A DNA stretch of 48,146 bases, from contig PLRS01000049.1 in assembly GCA_003164035.1 (NCBI GenBank), positions 1-48,146 on the forward strand, written 5' to 3'. This document shows, in pieces, positions 32,316 through 41,061 of this stretch. The stretch is from Bryobacterales bacterium. GTDB taxonomy: Bacteria; Acidobacteriota; Terriglobia; Bryobacterales; Bryobacteraceae. How positions within the stretch are numbered: the stretch's first letter is position 1; each line of letters opens with the position of its first letter. The notes below the pieces were generated by a model that saw only the letters and a list, made by a program, of their open reading frames with translations, did no database searches and was not told where the DNA came from. Position numbers and translations under genes: made by a program.

Positions 32316-33671
32316 CTATCGGGCCAGCAGGCGGGCAATGAAGTTGGTATCCAGGCGCCCCGCCTCGAAATCCGGGTGAGCCAGAATGCGCTGGTGCAAC
32401 GGGATGGAGGTGTGAATACCCTCCACGATGAACATGTCGAGCGCGCGCCGCATGCGGCGGATGGCCGTATCCCGGTCGTTGCCATAGGCGATCAGCTTGG
32501 CCACCAGGGAATCGTAATACGGCGGGACGACGCAATCGGTGTATACCCAGGTATCCACGCGCACGCCAATGCCGCCCGGCAGGTGAAACCCGGTCACCCG
32601 TCCGGGCGAAGGGGTGAAGGTAACGGGATTTTCGGCGTTGATGCGGCATTCGATGGCGTGCCCGCGCAGTTCCACCGGCCCCGGCAGAATGTCGCGGAGG
32701 CTTTCCCCCTGGGCAATGCGGATCTGGCTCTCGACGATATCGATCCCGGTTACGAATTCGGTGACGGGATGTTCCACCTGCACGCGGGCGTTCACCTCGA
32801 TGAAGTAGAGCTTGCCGGTTTCATCCATCAGAAACTCGACCGTGCCGGCGTTGGTGTAGCCGGCAGCCGCCACGGCCCTGCGCAAGCCCGCCGCAATCTC
32901 CTCGCGCAGGGGCGCGGTCATGGCCGGCGAGGGCGATTCCTCCACCAGTTTCTGGTGACGGCGCTGGATGCTGCACTCGCGCTCGCCCAGTATCTCGACG
33001 TTGCCGTGCTCGTCGGCCAGAAGCTGAAATTCGATATGGCGGGGGGCCGCAACGAACTTCTCCAGGTAGACGTCGGCGCTCGAAAAGGCCGCGCCGGCCT
33101 CCTGCTGCGCCTGGGTGTACAAGGCCGGCAGGTCCTTGGCTTCTTCCACCACGCGCATGCCGCGACCGCCGCCGCCGGCCGAGGCTTTCAAAATTACCGG
33201 ATAGCCCACCTGGGCGGCCATTTCCAGAGCTTCTTCGGCGCTAGCCAGCACGCCGGCCGAGCCCGGCAGCACCGGCACGCCCATCTCGCGCATGAAGGCC
33301 CGCGCCCGCTCCTTGACCCCCATCATGCGGATCACGTCCGGCTTGGGACCGATAAACTTGATGCCGCAAGCCTCGCACACTTCGGCGAAATCGGCATTCT
33401 CGCTGAGAAAACCGTAACCCGGGTGGATGGCATCCACATCGGCAATTTCGGCCGCGCTGATGATGGCGGTGAAATCCAGGTAGCTTTTGGCGCTCTTGGC
33501 CGGGCCGATGCAAATGGCGCGGTCGGCATAGCGCACGTGGGAGCTATAGCGGTCGGCTTCCGAATAGACGGCCACGGTTTCGATGCCGAGGTCCTTGCAG
33601 GCGCTGATGACGCGGACGGCGATTTCCCCGCGGTTGGCGATCAGGATTCGCTTAAACCGCGCGGATGCCAA
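32316..33671 (-). CDS. accC: Acetyl-CoA carboxylase, biotin carboxylase subunit
   Basis: A 451-residue ATP-grasp enzyme that carboxylates biotin on AccB, the first step of fatty acid synthesis. Signature segments are RILIANRGEIAVRVI, AIHPGYGFLSENADFAE, the Gly-rich ATP loop LKASAGGGGRGMRVV, and the catalytic stretch YFIEVNARVQVEHPVTE. The start is TTG at 33669-33671, inside the end of accB (20-bp overlap); no better start precedes the RILIANRG strand, which supports coupling. The order accB-accC is the common bacterial one. Confidence 0.95.
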   Translation of the reverse strand: MASARFKRILIANRGEIAVRVISACKDLGIETVAVYSEADRYSSHVRYADRAICIGPAKSAKSYLDFTAIISAAEIADVDAIHPGYGFLSENADFAEVCEACGIKFIGPKPDVIRMMGVKERARAFMREMGVPVLPGSAGVLASAEEALEMAAQVGYPVILKASAGGGGRGMRVVEEAKDLPALYTQAQQEAGAAFSSADVYLEKFVAAPRHIEFQLLADEHGNVEILGERECSIQRRHQKLVEESPSPAMTAPLREEIAAGLRRAVAAAGYTNAGTVEFLMDETGKLYFIEVNARVQVEHPVTEFVTGIDIVESQIRIAQGESLRDILPGPVELRGHAIECRINAENPVTFTPSPGRVTGFHLPGGIGVRVDTWVYTDCVVPPYYDSLVAKLIAYGNDRDTAIRRMRRALDMFIVEGIHTSIPLHQRILAHPDFEAGRLDTNFIARLLAR

Positions 33672-34122
33672 ACAGGGCCTCCCCGTACTCCACCGCCTGG
33701 CCGTTGGCCACCAGTTTGCTGTCGATGACGCCGCTGGTTTCGGCTTCGATCTCGTTCATGAGCTTCATCGACTCGATGATGCAAAGCACCTTGCCCGGCT
33801 CGACGCGCTCACCGATGCGCACGAAGGGGGGCGCCCCCGGCGACGGCCCCTCGTAAAAGGTGCCGACGATGGGCGATTTGATCAGCGCCACGTTGGTGTC
33901 GGGCTTGGAGGCGGCGGACTTGTCCTCCGCGGGCGGCGCGGCCGCGGGAGCCACCGGAACCGGCGCGGGCGCGGAAACGCCCGGCGCGATGACGAACTCC
34001 TGCGAAGCGGCGAAGGCCGCGCGGCGAATGCGCACCCGGTTCTCCCCACGCTGCACTTCCAGCTCGGCGACTCCGGTTTCGGCCGCCAGGTTGATCAATT
34101 CCCGAATCTCGTCGACAGTCAT
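33652..34122 (-). CDS. accB: Acetyl-CoA carboxylase biotin carboxyl carrier protein
   Basis: A 156-residue BCCP. The N-terminal helix (VDEIRELINLAAETGVAELE) leads to a Pro/Ala linker (about 46-66) and the biotinyl domain (about 78-156). The biotin-accepting lysine is K120 in IIESMKLMNEIEAE. The protein swings biotin between AccC and the carboxyltransferase. It is followed by accC in the same transcript with a 20-bp overlap. Confidence 0.95.
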   Translation of the reverse strand: MTVDEIRELINLAAETGVAELEVQRGENRVRIRRAAFAASQEFVIAPGVSAPAPVPVAPAAAPPAEDKSAASKPDTNVALIKSPIVGTFYEGPSPGAPPFVRIGERVEPGKVLCIIESMKLMNEIEAETSGVIDSKLVANGQAVEYGEALFGIRAV

Positions 34123-34171
34123 AGCTAATCGAATAGCTTAGCAGGCGATGCCGACGCACCGGAAGGGTGAA

Positions 34172-36040
34172 TTACTGCTTGACCAGCGGCGCGATAATCG
34201 CTGCCAGCAAATCCGGCTTGCTCTCGTCGCGCACCAGGTGGGGGTAGCGTTCGCCGCCGCGGTAATCGATGCGGTGAGTCTGGTAGTATTCCCCGTTCTT
34301 GACCAGCAGTTCGATCGCCGGGCCGCCGTGGGCCGCGGCCTTCAGCGCGTCGCGCAGCACGCCGGAGGAATACTGGCGATTGTTCACCGCGATCAGCTTC
34401 ACCCCGGGAATGATGCCGGCCTGTTGCACCGGGCCGCCGAAGACCACGTCGACCACGCTGCCATCGTCGTCGCGAACCCGGAAGCCGAGGGAAAAAGTGA
34501 AATCCGATTGCTTCGAAGCGTCTTCCATATACCGCAAGAATTCCGAGCGCGCGTCGTCGTACACCAGCTTCCAGCCGGCCGATGCGACGGCTTCCACCGG
34601 TGTCGCCGCCGCCACGGATTTGAGGCGTTGGTTCAGAAACGCGGCCCAGTCGAAAGGCGCCACACCATTGAGCCCGGCCACAAGGTCGTCGAATTCGTAG
34701 GTCTTCATGGCCGGCGGCGTGGAGGGAGCGCCATGGAAAGCCTTGCAAAAATCGTCGAGCGATTTTCTGCCGCCGGTCAACTGGCGGATGCGTGCGTCCA
34801 CGTCGAGCCAGAGCAATTCGCCCTCGGGATAATAGTCCACCCCGCGGCGGTAATCGATGTAGTCGTCGTTCACAAAATAATAAAGCTGCGCGGCGATGGC
34901 GGTATCTTCCAAAGGACGCCACTTGCGGCCCGACTCGGCATCGAGCGTGGCGGCCGTATATGCCAGGGCTTCGCGATATTCTTCCGGTTTCTGCAGGCCC
35001 GCGCGCGGCGTCAGAATGCCGCCGAGGTATTCAGTCAGCCCTTCGTAGACCCACAGCAGGCCGCCCTTCATGGGAGTATCGTAGCCGCCGTCGCGGCCGC
35101 CGCTGGTCAATCCCGCCGGGCGGCGATATTTGCCGTTCCAGGAATGCACGAATTCGTGCGGCAGCAGGGACGCCTCCACCACCCGTTGCCCGTCGTCGAT
35201 CACGGCCCGTTCGCCCAGCCGGTCGTCGCTCGATTCGTGGTGCTCCAGGCCGAAATGCGCCACGTGGTCGCTCAGGCTGTAAAGGAAATGATAGGAGCGG
35301 TAGTGGTGGGCGCCAAACAGCGCGTTGGCTTCCACCGTCAGGGCGCGGTAATGGGCGATCTGGTCGTTGCCCATGTCGATGGCTTTTTCGCTGTCGCCCA
35401 CCAGGTGGAGGAAGTGCGGCGCGCCGCCCGCGTCGCCCAGCTCGATGGTGCGGTAATACACGCCGGCCGAAAGCGGCGAATCGATCAGGGTGGTCAGCGG
35501 CACGGGTTCGAATTCAATTTCGCCGCCGTTCTGGCGGCGCACCGGCAGGGCCGTGCCGAATTTCCAGCCCTCCGGCAGCCGCAGCGTCGCCTGGTAGGGA
35601 AGGCGGTCCGGATCGGCGCCCTGGGGATAGAGAACGAACTGGTTCCAGTTCAGTACGGCCAGCTCCGTGGTGGTGGAGCTGCCCGACGAGAGCTGGCCCT
35701 CCGGCGGCGCCAGAAAATCGAACGCAATATCGAGGCCGGTCGCGCCCCGCGGCGCGTCCATGTGAAAGGCGTACATATTGATCGAATCGCGGCGCCATGG
35801 CACCGCGCGGCCCTCCGCCTGGATGGTGAGCCCGGCGAGCTGCACCACCGGACCATCCGGCGAGTGGTCGCCTGGAATCCACTGCGGATAGAGCAGCGTC
35901 GTGGGCCCGCCGGCGGACGGGAGGTGCAATTCGACGTGAAACACGCGCCGCGGCGCGCCAGTGGCGTCCACGCGCAGGCGAATGGGCGTTTGCGCCCAAA
36001 CCGGCGCAAACGAGAGCAAAACCAAGAGGGCTCGACGCAT
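34172..36040 (-). CDS. M61-family (glycyl aminopeptidase-like) metallopeptidase with PDZ domain
   Basis: A 622-residue exported peptidase. The signal peptide MRRALLVLLSFAPVWA is followed by an N-terminal beta domain. The gluzincin active site is H295-E-F-V-H299 in LLPHEFVHSWNGKYRRP, with the third zinc ligand E333 in WVYEGLTEYLGG. A C-terminal PDZ domain (about 500-590) reads VVFGGPVQQAGIIPGVKLIA, then RDALKAAAHGGPAIELLV. M61 enzymes cleave N-terminal Gly or Ala residues, and many act in the periplasm. It lies directly upstream of accB on the same strand but is separated by 49 bp, so whether it shares that transcript is unclear. Confidence 0.92.
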   Translation of the reverse strand: MRRALLVLLSFAPVWAQTPIRLRVDATGAPRRVFHVELHLPSAGGPTTLLYPQWIPGDHSPDGPVVQLAGLTIQAEGRAVPWRRDSINMYAFHMDAPRGATGLDIAFDFLAPPEGQLSSGSSTTTELAVLNWNQFVLYPQGADPDRLPYQATLRLPEGWKFGTALPVRRQNGGEIEFEPVPLTTLIDSPLSAGVYYRTIELGDAGGAPHFLHLVGDSEKAIDMGNDQIAHYRALTVEANALFGAHHYRSYHFLYSLSDHVAHFGLEHHESSDDRLGERAVIDDGQRVVEASLLPHEFVHSWNGKYRRPAGLTSGGRDGGYDTPMKGGLLWVYEGLTEYLGGILTPRAGLQKPEEYREALAYTAATLDAESGRKWRPLEDTAIAAQLYYFVNDDYIDYRRGVDYYPEGELLWLDVDARIRQLTGGRKSLDDFCKAFHGAPSTPPAMKTYEFDDLVAGLNGVAPFDWAAFLNQRLKSVAAATPVEAVASAGWKLVYDDARSEFLRYMEDASKQSDFTFSLGFRVRDDDGSVVDVVFGGPVQQAGIIPGVKLIAVNNRQYSSGVLRDALKAAAHGGPAIELLVKNGEYYQTHRIDYRGGERYPHLVRDESKPDLLAAIIAPLVKQ

Positions 36041-36162
36041 TTTTTCCGATTGTAACGTCGTTTGCCCCGCCGAATGTCAGCGCGGCGTCGCCCTCCTCCG
36101 TGTGTCCGGCTATACCCGGTGCTGAAACAACCCGGCGAAGCAGGAGATGTACCGAATCTGGC

Positions 36163-36789
36163 TCAAGCCGCCTGGAACTGCGCGCGGATGGAAGCCAGCG
36201 CTGGCTCCAGGATGATTTCGCGTTCCACTCCGTACAGGCGTTTCGCGGTGCCGCCGGCATGGATGAAGCGAGTATCGGTCACTCCAAGGAAGCCGAAAAC
36301 GGCGCGCAGGTACGGTTCCACGAAGTTCAACGCCGCCATCGGGGTTCCCTCGTCGTAAACGCCGCCGGAAGCCACCAGGAAAGTGGCCTTCTTATTCACC
36401 AGCAGTCCAATGGGCGCGCCGTTGGCGTAAGCGAAAGTCTGGCCGATCCTCACGATCTGGTCGATCCAGAGCTTGAGCACGCTCGGAATCGAGAAGTTGT
36501 GCATGGGGACGCCGAAGACGTATTCATCGGCAGCCTGCAGTTCCGCGATCAAATCGTTAGAAGTCGCCAGCAATTCCCTCTGGCCCGGAGACAGATTGGC
36601 TTCGGGCGTGTAGACGGCGCCGATCCACTCGGCGCTCACCGGCGCCAGTTTCGTGGTGGCGAGGTCGCGCTTGACGACCTTGCCGTTCGGGTGGCGTTGC
36701 TGCCAGCGCTGCACATACTCGGCCGTAAGCTGCCGGCTGAAAGAATCGCCGCCAAGCGGACTGGAATCGATTTGAAGAAGGTTAGGCAT
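36163..36789 (-). CDS. azoR: FMN-dependent NADH-azoreductase
   Basis: A 208-residue flavodoxin-like quinone/azo reductase. The FMN phosphate-binding start is LLQIDSSPLGGDSFSRQLTA. The family segments ADEYVFGVPMHNFSIPSVLK and LKLWIDQIVRIGQTFAYANG follow, then KKATFLVASGGVYDEG. It reduces quinones or azo compounds with NADH, protecting against electrophile stress. The ATG at 36787-36789 has AGGAGA upstream. It is divergent from a TetR regulator, a frequent arrangement in which the regulator represses the reductase gene. Confidence 0.92.
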   Translation of the reverse strand: MPNLLQIDSSPLGGDSFSRQLTAEYVQRWQQRHPNGKVVKRDLATTKLAPVSAEWIGAVYTPEANLSPGQRELLATSNDLIAELQAADEYVFGVPMHNFSIPSVLKLWIDQIVRIGQTFAYANGAPIGLLVNKKATFLVASGGVYDEGTPMAALNFVEPYLRAVFGFLGVTDTRFIHAGGTAKRLYGVEREIILEPALASIRAQFQAA

Positions 36790-36855
36790 TCGTTTTTTCT
36801 CCTATGCGTCAGTTGATGCTTAAACAACACATGTCGATTCATGATAAACGACGAC

Positions 36856-36871
36856 CGTTGCTTATGCAACG
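36856..36871. promoter_or_regulatory. Palindromic operator candidate between azoR and the TetR gene
   Basis: CGTTGC-ttat-GCAACG forms perfect 6-bp arms in the 120-bp divergent gap. It lies 67 bp from the azoR start and 39 bp from the tetR-family start. TetR dimers commonly bind such repeats and control both genes. Confidence 0.5.
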
Positions 36872-36909
36872 TCTGCCGAATTCTGATAGTCTTAAAGAGC
36901 GGAGGGCCC

Positions 36910-37485
36910 GTGCACCAACCAAGCGGCGAAACTCTGGACCCGCGCGTCCGGCGCACCCGGCAGATGCTGCACCAGGCACTGGAAAAGCTACTGGAAACAA
37001 AGGAGTTCGATAAGATCTCCGTACAGGATGTGACCGACGCGGCAACCCTGAACCGGGCTACCTTCTACGACCATTACGCGGATAAGTTCGAGCTGCTGGA
37101 ATGCATGGTGGGCACCCGGTTCCATGAGCTGCTGGCGGAGCGCAAGGTGCAGTTCGACGGCACTTGCAGCTCGGCGCTGAACGCGCTGGTGCTGGGTGTT
37201 TGCGATTATCTGACGCAGATGCAGGGGCCTGGCGGCGATCGTCAATTGCAGCCCCACATGCAAGCGGCGGTGATCGCCGTGGTGCGGCGGACGCTGCTCG
37301 ACGGGCTGAAAAACCATGGCATGGAGAACGCCGCCTCCGCCGAGATGATCGCCGCGGCGGCAAGCTGGGCGATCTATGGCGCCGCCCAGGAATGGGCCGC
37401 GACGCCGGAGCACTGCCCTTCCGAGCGGATTGCCGGCGCGGTCGTCCAACTGGTGTCGCCTATCCTGACACAAGCGGCGGCGTAA
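36910..37485 (+). CDS. TetR/AcrR-family transcriptional regulator
   Basis: About 191 residues from GTG 36910. The N-terminal helix-turn-helix reads RRTRQMLHQALEKLLETKEF, then DKISVQDVTDAATLNRATFY, then DHYADKFELLECMV, the classic TetR form. The C-terminal helical part (to the end LVSPILTQAAA) binds the inducer. GTG is preferred because GGAGGG precedes it closely; ATG at 36841 is in frame, but would place the coding start over the operator palindrome. It probably represses the divergent azoreductase gene and itself; the inducer is unknown. Confidence 0.85.
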   Translation: MHQPSGETLDPRVRRTRQMLHQALEKLLETKEFDKISVQDVTDAATLNRATFYDHYADKFELLECMVGTRFHELLAERKVQFDGTCSSALNALVLGVCDYLTQMQGPGGDRQLQPHMQAAVIAVVRRTLLDGLKNHGMENAASAEMIAAAASWAIYGAAQEWAATPEHCPSERIAGAVVQLVSPILTQAAA

Positions 37486-37562
37486 CCTCCGAATCCCTCC
37501 CCTTGCACTCCGACAAATCCCGCCGTACACTATTCCATGTCGAAGCGAAAGGGGAATCAATT

Positions 37563-37892
37563 TTGGGGGAACGGCTGGAACTACCGCAAGGAACGCTGGA
37601 CCTGTTGATTCTGAAGACGCTCGCCCTGGAGCCGCTCCATGGCTGGGCGGTTTCCGAACGTCTGGAACAGATCTCGCGCGACGCGTTCCAGGTCGGGCAG
37701 GGCTCTCTCTACCCCGCCCTGCATCGCCTCGAACGGCGCGGCTGGATCAAGGCCCGATGGGGCGTCTCGGATAACAATCGCAAGGCCAAGTATTACGACC
37801 TGACGCGCGCGGGACGCAAACAACTGGGGGCCGAGGCGGCCGCCTGGCGAAAGCTATCGGCGGCGGTCGGATACGTTATCGACCTGGCGTAA
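37563..37892 (+). CDS. PadR-family transcriptional regulator
   Basis: A 109-residue winged-helix protein: LPQGTLDLLILKTLALEPLH, then GWAVSERLEQISRDAFQVGQ, GSLYPALHRLERRGWIKARW, and KYYDLTRAGRKQL. This is the short PadR form that usually sits directly before ADOP-type permease genes in Acidobacteriota, as here (10-bp gap). The start is TTG at 37563, with AAAGGGG eight bases upstream; no ATG lies in frame near the conserved start. The regulator may still be intact although the permease is broken. Confidence 0.85.
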   Translation: MGERLELPQGTLDLLILKTLALEPLHGWAVSERLEQISRDAFQVGQGSLYPALHRLERRGWIKARWGVSDNNRKAKYYDLTRAGRKQLGAEAAAWRKLSAAVGYVIDLA

Positions 37893-37902
37893 AGGGGGCA
37901 AG

Positions 37903-39959
37903 GTGCCGCTGGCCGACCTGCTTTACCGGTGCAGAGCTATCTTCCGGCGCGAGGCCGTGGAACGCGAGCTGGACGACGAGCTGCGTTTCCACGCCGACCA
38001 GACAATCGGGAAACTGATGCGCTCGGGGATGACACGCCAGGCGGCCGAGCGGCAGGCTCGCCTGACGCTGGGCGGAGCGGAGCAGGCCAAAGAGCTCTGC
38101 CGCGACGCCCGCGGCACGCGGCTGATCGAGGAAACCTGGCAGGACCTTCGCTATGCGCTGCGCACCTTACGGGCGAGCCCGGTGTTCGCGGCCACCGCGG
38201 TGGTGACGCTGGCGCTCGGCACCGGCGCGAACGTAGTGACTTTCAGCGGTTTGAACACCATCCTGTTCCGCAAGCTGCCGGTCGCGCGTCCCGATGAGCT
38301 GGTGGAGGTGACGAATCGAACCCACCCGCCGCTGCCGGCGTTCTCCTATCCGGATTACCGCGATTTTCGCGACCGGAACAACGTGTTCTCGGCCCTGGCG
38401 GCGTATCGTTTCTTTCCCATGAGTCTCAACCGCGGTGGCGGCAGCCAAAGGCTCTGGGGCTACGTGGCGAGCGGCAACTATTTCCAGATGCTGGGCGAGA
38501 AAGCCGCCCTGGGCCGCGTGCTTCAGCCCAGCGACGATCGCGAGGACGGGGCCAACCCCGTAGCCGTAATCAGCTTCGGCTGCTGGCAGCGCCGCTTCGG
38601 CGCCGATCCGGATATCGTAGGCCGGCGTGCCACGATCAGCGGCCATCCGTACACCATTGTGGGCGTTACCAGCCCGCGGTTCTTCGGCACGGAGTTTTTC
38701 TTTTTGCCCGAGGTCTGGGTCTCGATGTCGATGGTAAACGCGATCGAGCCCGCGGCACGCGGATGGAAGGATAACCGCGGAGCGACGTTCGTATGGGTGA
38801 TGGGGCGCCTGAAGCCGGGCGTTGTGGCGGCGGGTGCCGAGAGCGCGCTACGCGGCATCGCCGCCGAATTGGGGCGGGAGTACCCGGATCAAAGCGGCGG
38901 CATGAAGCTTTCGGTAAGCCCGCCCGGCATGATCGGAGGGTCGATCCGCTCGGCGGCTTCGGAGCTGGCGGCGCTGCTGATCGCCATCACCGGCCTGGTG
39001 TTATTGGTGGCCTGTCAGGGGTGGAATCGGCCGCCATCGCCAGCATGATTCCCCTCGACTTGAAGTGGATGGTGGGAAGCGTCTACTTTGAAGGCGCCGG
39101 CGCGGTGCGCCAATCGGACGTGCAGAAGGCGCTGTTCTACCAGGTGACGCCGGGCTACTTTCCGACGCTGCGGGCGCGGCTGATCGCGGGGCGCGATTTC
39201 GACCAACGCGACCGCGCGGGCGGGGCGAGGGTGGCCGTAGTGAACGAAACATTCGCGCGGAGCGTCCCGAGGAACGGCTCGGCGGTGGGCAGCCGGTTCC
39301 GGTTGTCGCCGAACGACGCCTGGATCGAGGTGGTGGGCGTGGTGGAAAGCGGCAGGCATGTGTCGCTGTCGCAAGGTCCGGTGATGGCGGTGTACCTGCC
39401 GCGCGAGCAGGTGTCGACGCCGGGCGCGACGGTGGCGCTGCGTTCGAATTTGAGCCCGGGCGATGCGTTGGGATTCATCCGGCACACCGTAGCGGGGCTC
39501 GATCCCGCGGTCACGCTATATGATGCGGGAAGCCTCGGCGACCACCTATCGCTGCAACTGTTGCCGGGCCGAACCGCGGCCGCCGCTTTGAGCGGGTTTA
39601 GCCTGCTGGCGCTGCTGCTCTCGGCCACGGGGATTTATGGCCTGGTGGCTTACGCGGTAACGCGGCGAACGCGCGAGATCGGCATTCGCATGGCAATTGG
39701 CGCGGGCGCGGCGGATGTGCTGCGTCTGGTGATGGGACGAGTGGCGATTCTGCTGGCGGCCGGAATGCTGGCGGGGTTGGCTGCCGCCGCGCTGCTCGCT
39801 CCGCTGTTGCTTCGGATACTTTTCGGCGTGGCGTCGCCGAGCGCCTTCAGCTTTGCCGCGGCCACGCTGGCAATGGCTACTGCAGCCGCGGCGGCGTGTT
39901 GGGTTCCGGCGCGGCGGGCGCTGGCGGTCGACCCGGCGGCGGCGCTGCGGAGCGAGTGA
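37903..39959 (+). pseudogene. ADOP-family (MacB-like) permease with internal deletion and frameshift
   Basis: The first part, to about 39020, is normal: an N-terminal prefix domain (RREAVERELDDELRFHADQT), the first membrane helix (FAATAVVTLALGTGANVVTF), the periplasmic MacB domain, and the start of the second helix (LLIAITGLVLLVAC). The frame then ends at 39048. From 39017 another frame reads LSGVESAAIASMIPLDLKW and continues through the second periplasmic domain to the C-terminal FtsX helices (RTREIGIRMAIGAGA). About 200 residues that belong between LLVAC and GVESAA are missing. The junction CTGTCAGGGG suits a deletion at a short direct repeat. Family length is about 800; about 685 codons remain. 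Confidence 0.8.
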
Positions 39960-39973
39960 ATAGAGCCGGCCGC

Positions 39974-40411
39974 TCAAGCGATGGCGTCGGGCGGGTACAC
40001 GACCTCGATGCCGGCATAGCGGGAAAATCCGGTTCTGTCGAGCGTGAGAATGCCGGTGAGGCCATGCACGCGCATGGCGGCTACGAGGCGGGCATCGTGC
40101 GCGGGCTTGCCGCAAACCCCATACTGAATTACCAGGCTCTCCCAGACTGAATAGATCGTCGGAGTATCTGGCAGGAGAGAAAACATGCTCTTCAGACGCG
40201 TCAGTTCAGCCGTCGCTTGCACAGCCGACAGCCACAAGCCGTTTTGGGAAACCGGTCGCGTCGCTACGACCCACAACTCAAAGAGGTTTTGGGAAACAAT
40301 ATGAAGCTCCCGGCCGCGCGCGGTGAGCGACTTGATCGCGGCACGGACCGTTTCGCGTTGCGGGTGCAATGGCTGCAAGGTCCGGAGCAGCGCACTGGTG
40401 TCGACGAGCAC
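39974..40411 (-). CDS. VapC-type PIN-domain toxin
   Basis: A 145-residue PIN-domain ribonuclease. The acidic catalytic residues are in place: D4 in MLVDTSALL, the Glu in LFELWVVATRP, the Asp in KPAHDARLVAAM, and the Asp in LTLDRTGFSRY. VapC cleaves RNA and stops growth when free of its antitoxin. The antitoxin gene lies 4 bp upstream on the same strand. It is unrelated in sequence to the broken VapC at 4838-5270. Confidence 0.88.
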   Translation of the reverse strand: MLVDTSALLRTLQPLHPQRETVRAAIKSLTARGRELHIVSQNLFELWVVATRPVSQNGLWLSAVQATAELTRLKSMFSLLPDTPTIYSVWESLVIQYGVCGKPAHDARLVAAMRVHGLTGILTLDRTGFSRYAGIEVVYPPDAIA

Positions 40412-40415
40412 GCGG

Positions 40416-40679
40416 CTAAATCAGGTCCGGATAAATGCTCTCCCGGCTCATCGCTTCGTCGGAGAGAACCGGGGTATTCGGATCATGGCTGTCAACCCAA
40501 ACGTCGAATTGTCGCGCCCACTCGGCGGGGTCGGTCCTCTGCAGGTGGGCGATGGAAACGGGCTGCACATTCTGGTCGGCGACTTCCAGCATCCACTGAC
40601 CGAGACTCAAGCCGCGGGCTTGCGCCTGGGCAGTGAACAGAGCTTCCTTGTCCGGCGGCAGGTCTATTGTGACAGTCAT
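40416..40679 (-). CDS. Antitoxin partner of VapC
   Basis: An 87-residue protein. The start (MTVTIDLPPDKEALFTAQAQ) followed by ARGLSLGQWMLEV fits a ribbon-helix-helix or related DNA-binding head. The tail (WVDSHDPNTPVLSDEAMSRE, then SIYPDLI) is a toxin-binding arm of a type common beside PIN toxins. Assignment rests on position 4 bp before vapC and on size. Autoregulation of the pair is expected, but no operator was identified. Confidence 0.78.
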   Translation of the reverse strand: MTVTIDLPPDKEALFTAQAQARGLSLGQWMLEVADQNVQPVSIAHLQRTDPAEWARQFDVWVDSHDPNTPVLSDEAMSRESIYPDLI

Positions 40680-40748
40680 AATGGTCGGGCTTACTTCCTT
40701 AGGTTAACGCAATCGCTCTACATCGGGAAGCTGGCCTGGGGGCGATAG

Positions 40749-40864
40749 GTGCTTAACCGATCTGGGGAAGTCTGTTCCCGGCAACCGCTCTGGCGGTCGC
40801 GGCTCGGTAAGCGATGCAAACACGCGATGTCCGTAACCGGGCCGCGACCGCCAGGGAGCGGTTG
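40749..40864. repeat. Compound repeat: half of the GTGCTTAACC palindrome joined to palindrome copy 2
   Basis: 40749-40780 matches the left arm and centre of the element at 43409-43465 (GTGCTTAACCGATCTGGGG, then TTCCCGG). At its end begins the second copy of the repeat seen at 19197-19264: arms 40782-40808 and 40836-40864, with a 27-base loop instead of 10. Within the 382-bp gap 40680-41061 these repeats and the GNAT remnant are the only features seen. Confidence 0.75.
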
Positions 40865-40883
40865 CCACGCCTAACCGCGATAT

Positions 40884-41025
40884 TTACTCTCCCAGCACCC
40901 GCTCGACGAAGATCAGGTCAAGGAACCGGCCGAATTTGAAGCCCACCTCGCGCAGGTGCGCCACGCGCTCGAGGCCCAAACGCTCGTGGAAACGAAGCGA
41001 CGCTTCCGAACCGTCATCTTGATCC
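40884..41025 (-). pseudogene. GNAT acetyltransferase remnant (C-terminal end only)
   Basis: The minus frame ending at 40884 reads GSEASLRFHERLGLERVAHL, then REVGFKFGRFLDLIFVERVL. This is the C-terminus of phosphinothricin-type GNAT N-acetyltransferases. The upstream 120 residues are absent: above 41025 the sequence is unrelated. A fossil of a once complete gene, next to the compound repeat. Confidence 0.7.
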
Positions 41026-41061
41026 CCCTACGATCATAGGATTGTCTTTATACTTGCTCTT

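Noticed and set aside
37164-37892. A long frame fused upstream of the PadR gene
   Set aside because: The upstream part overlaps the TetR-family gene in another frame and has no PadR content; TTG 37563 fits the family start.
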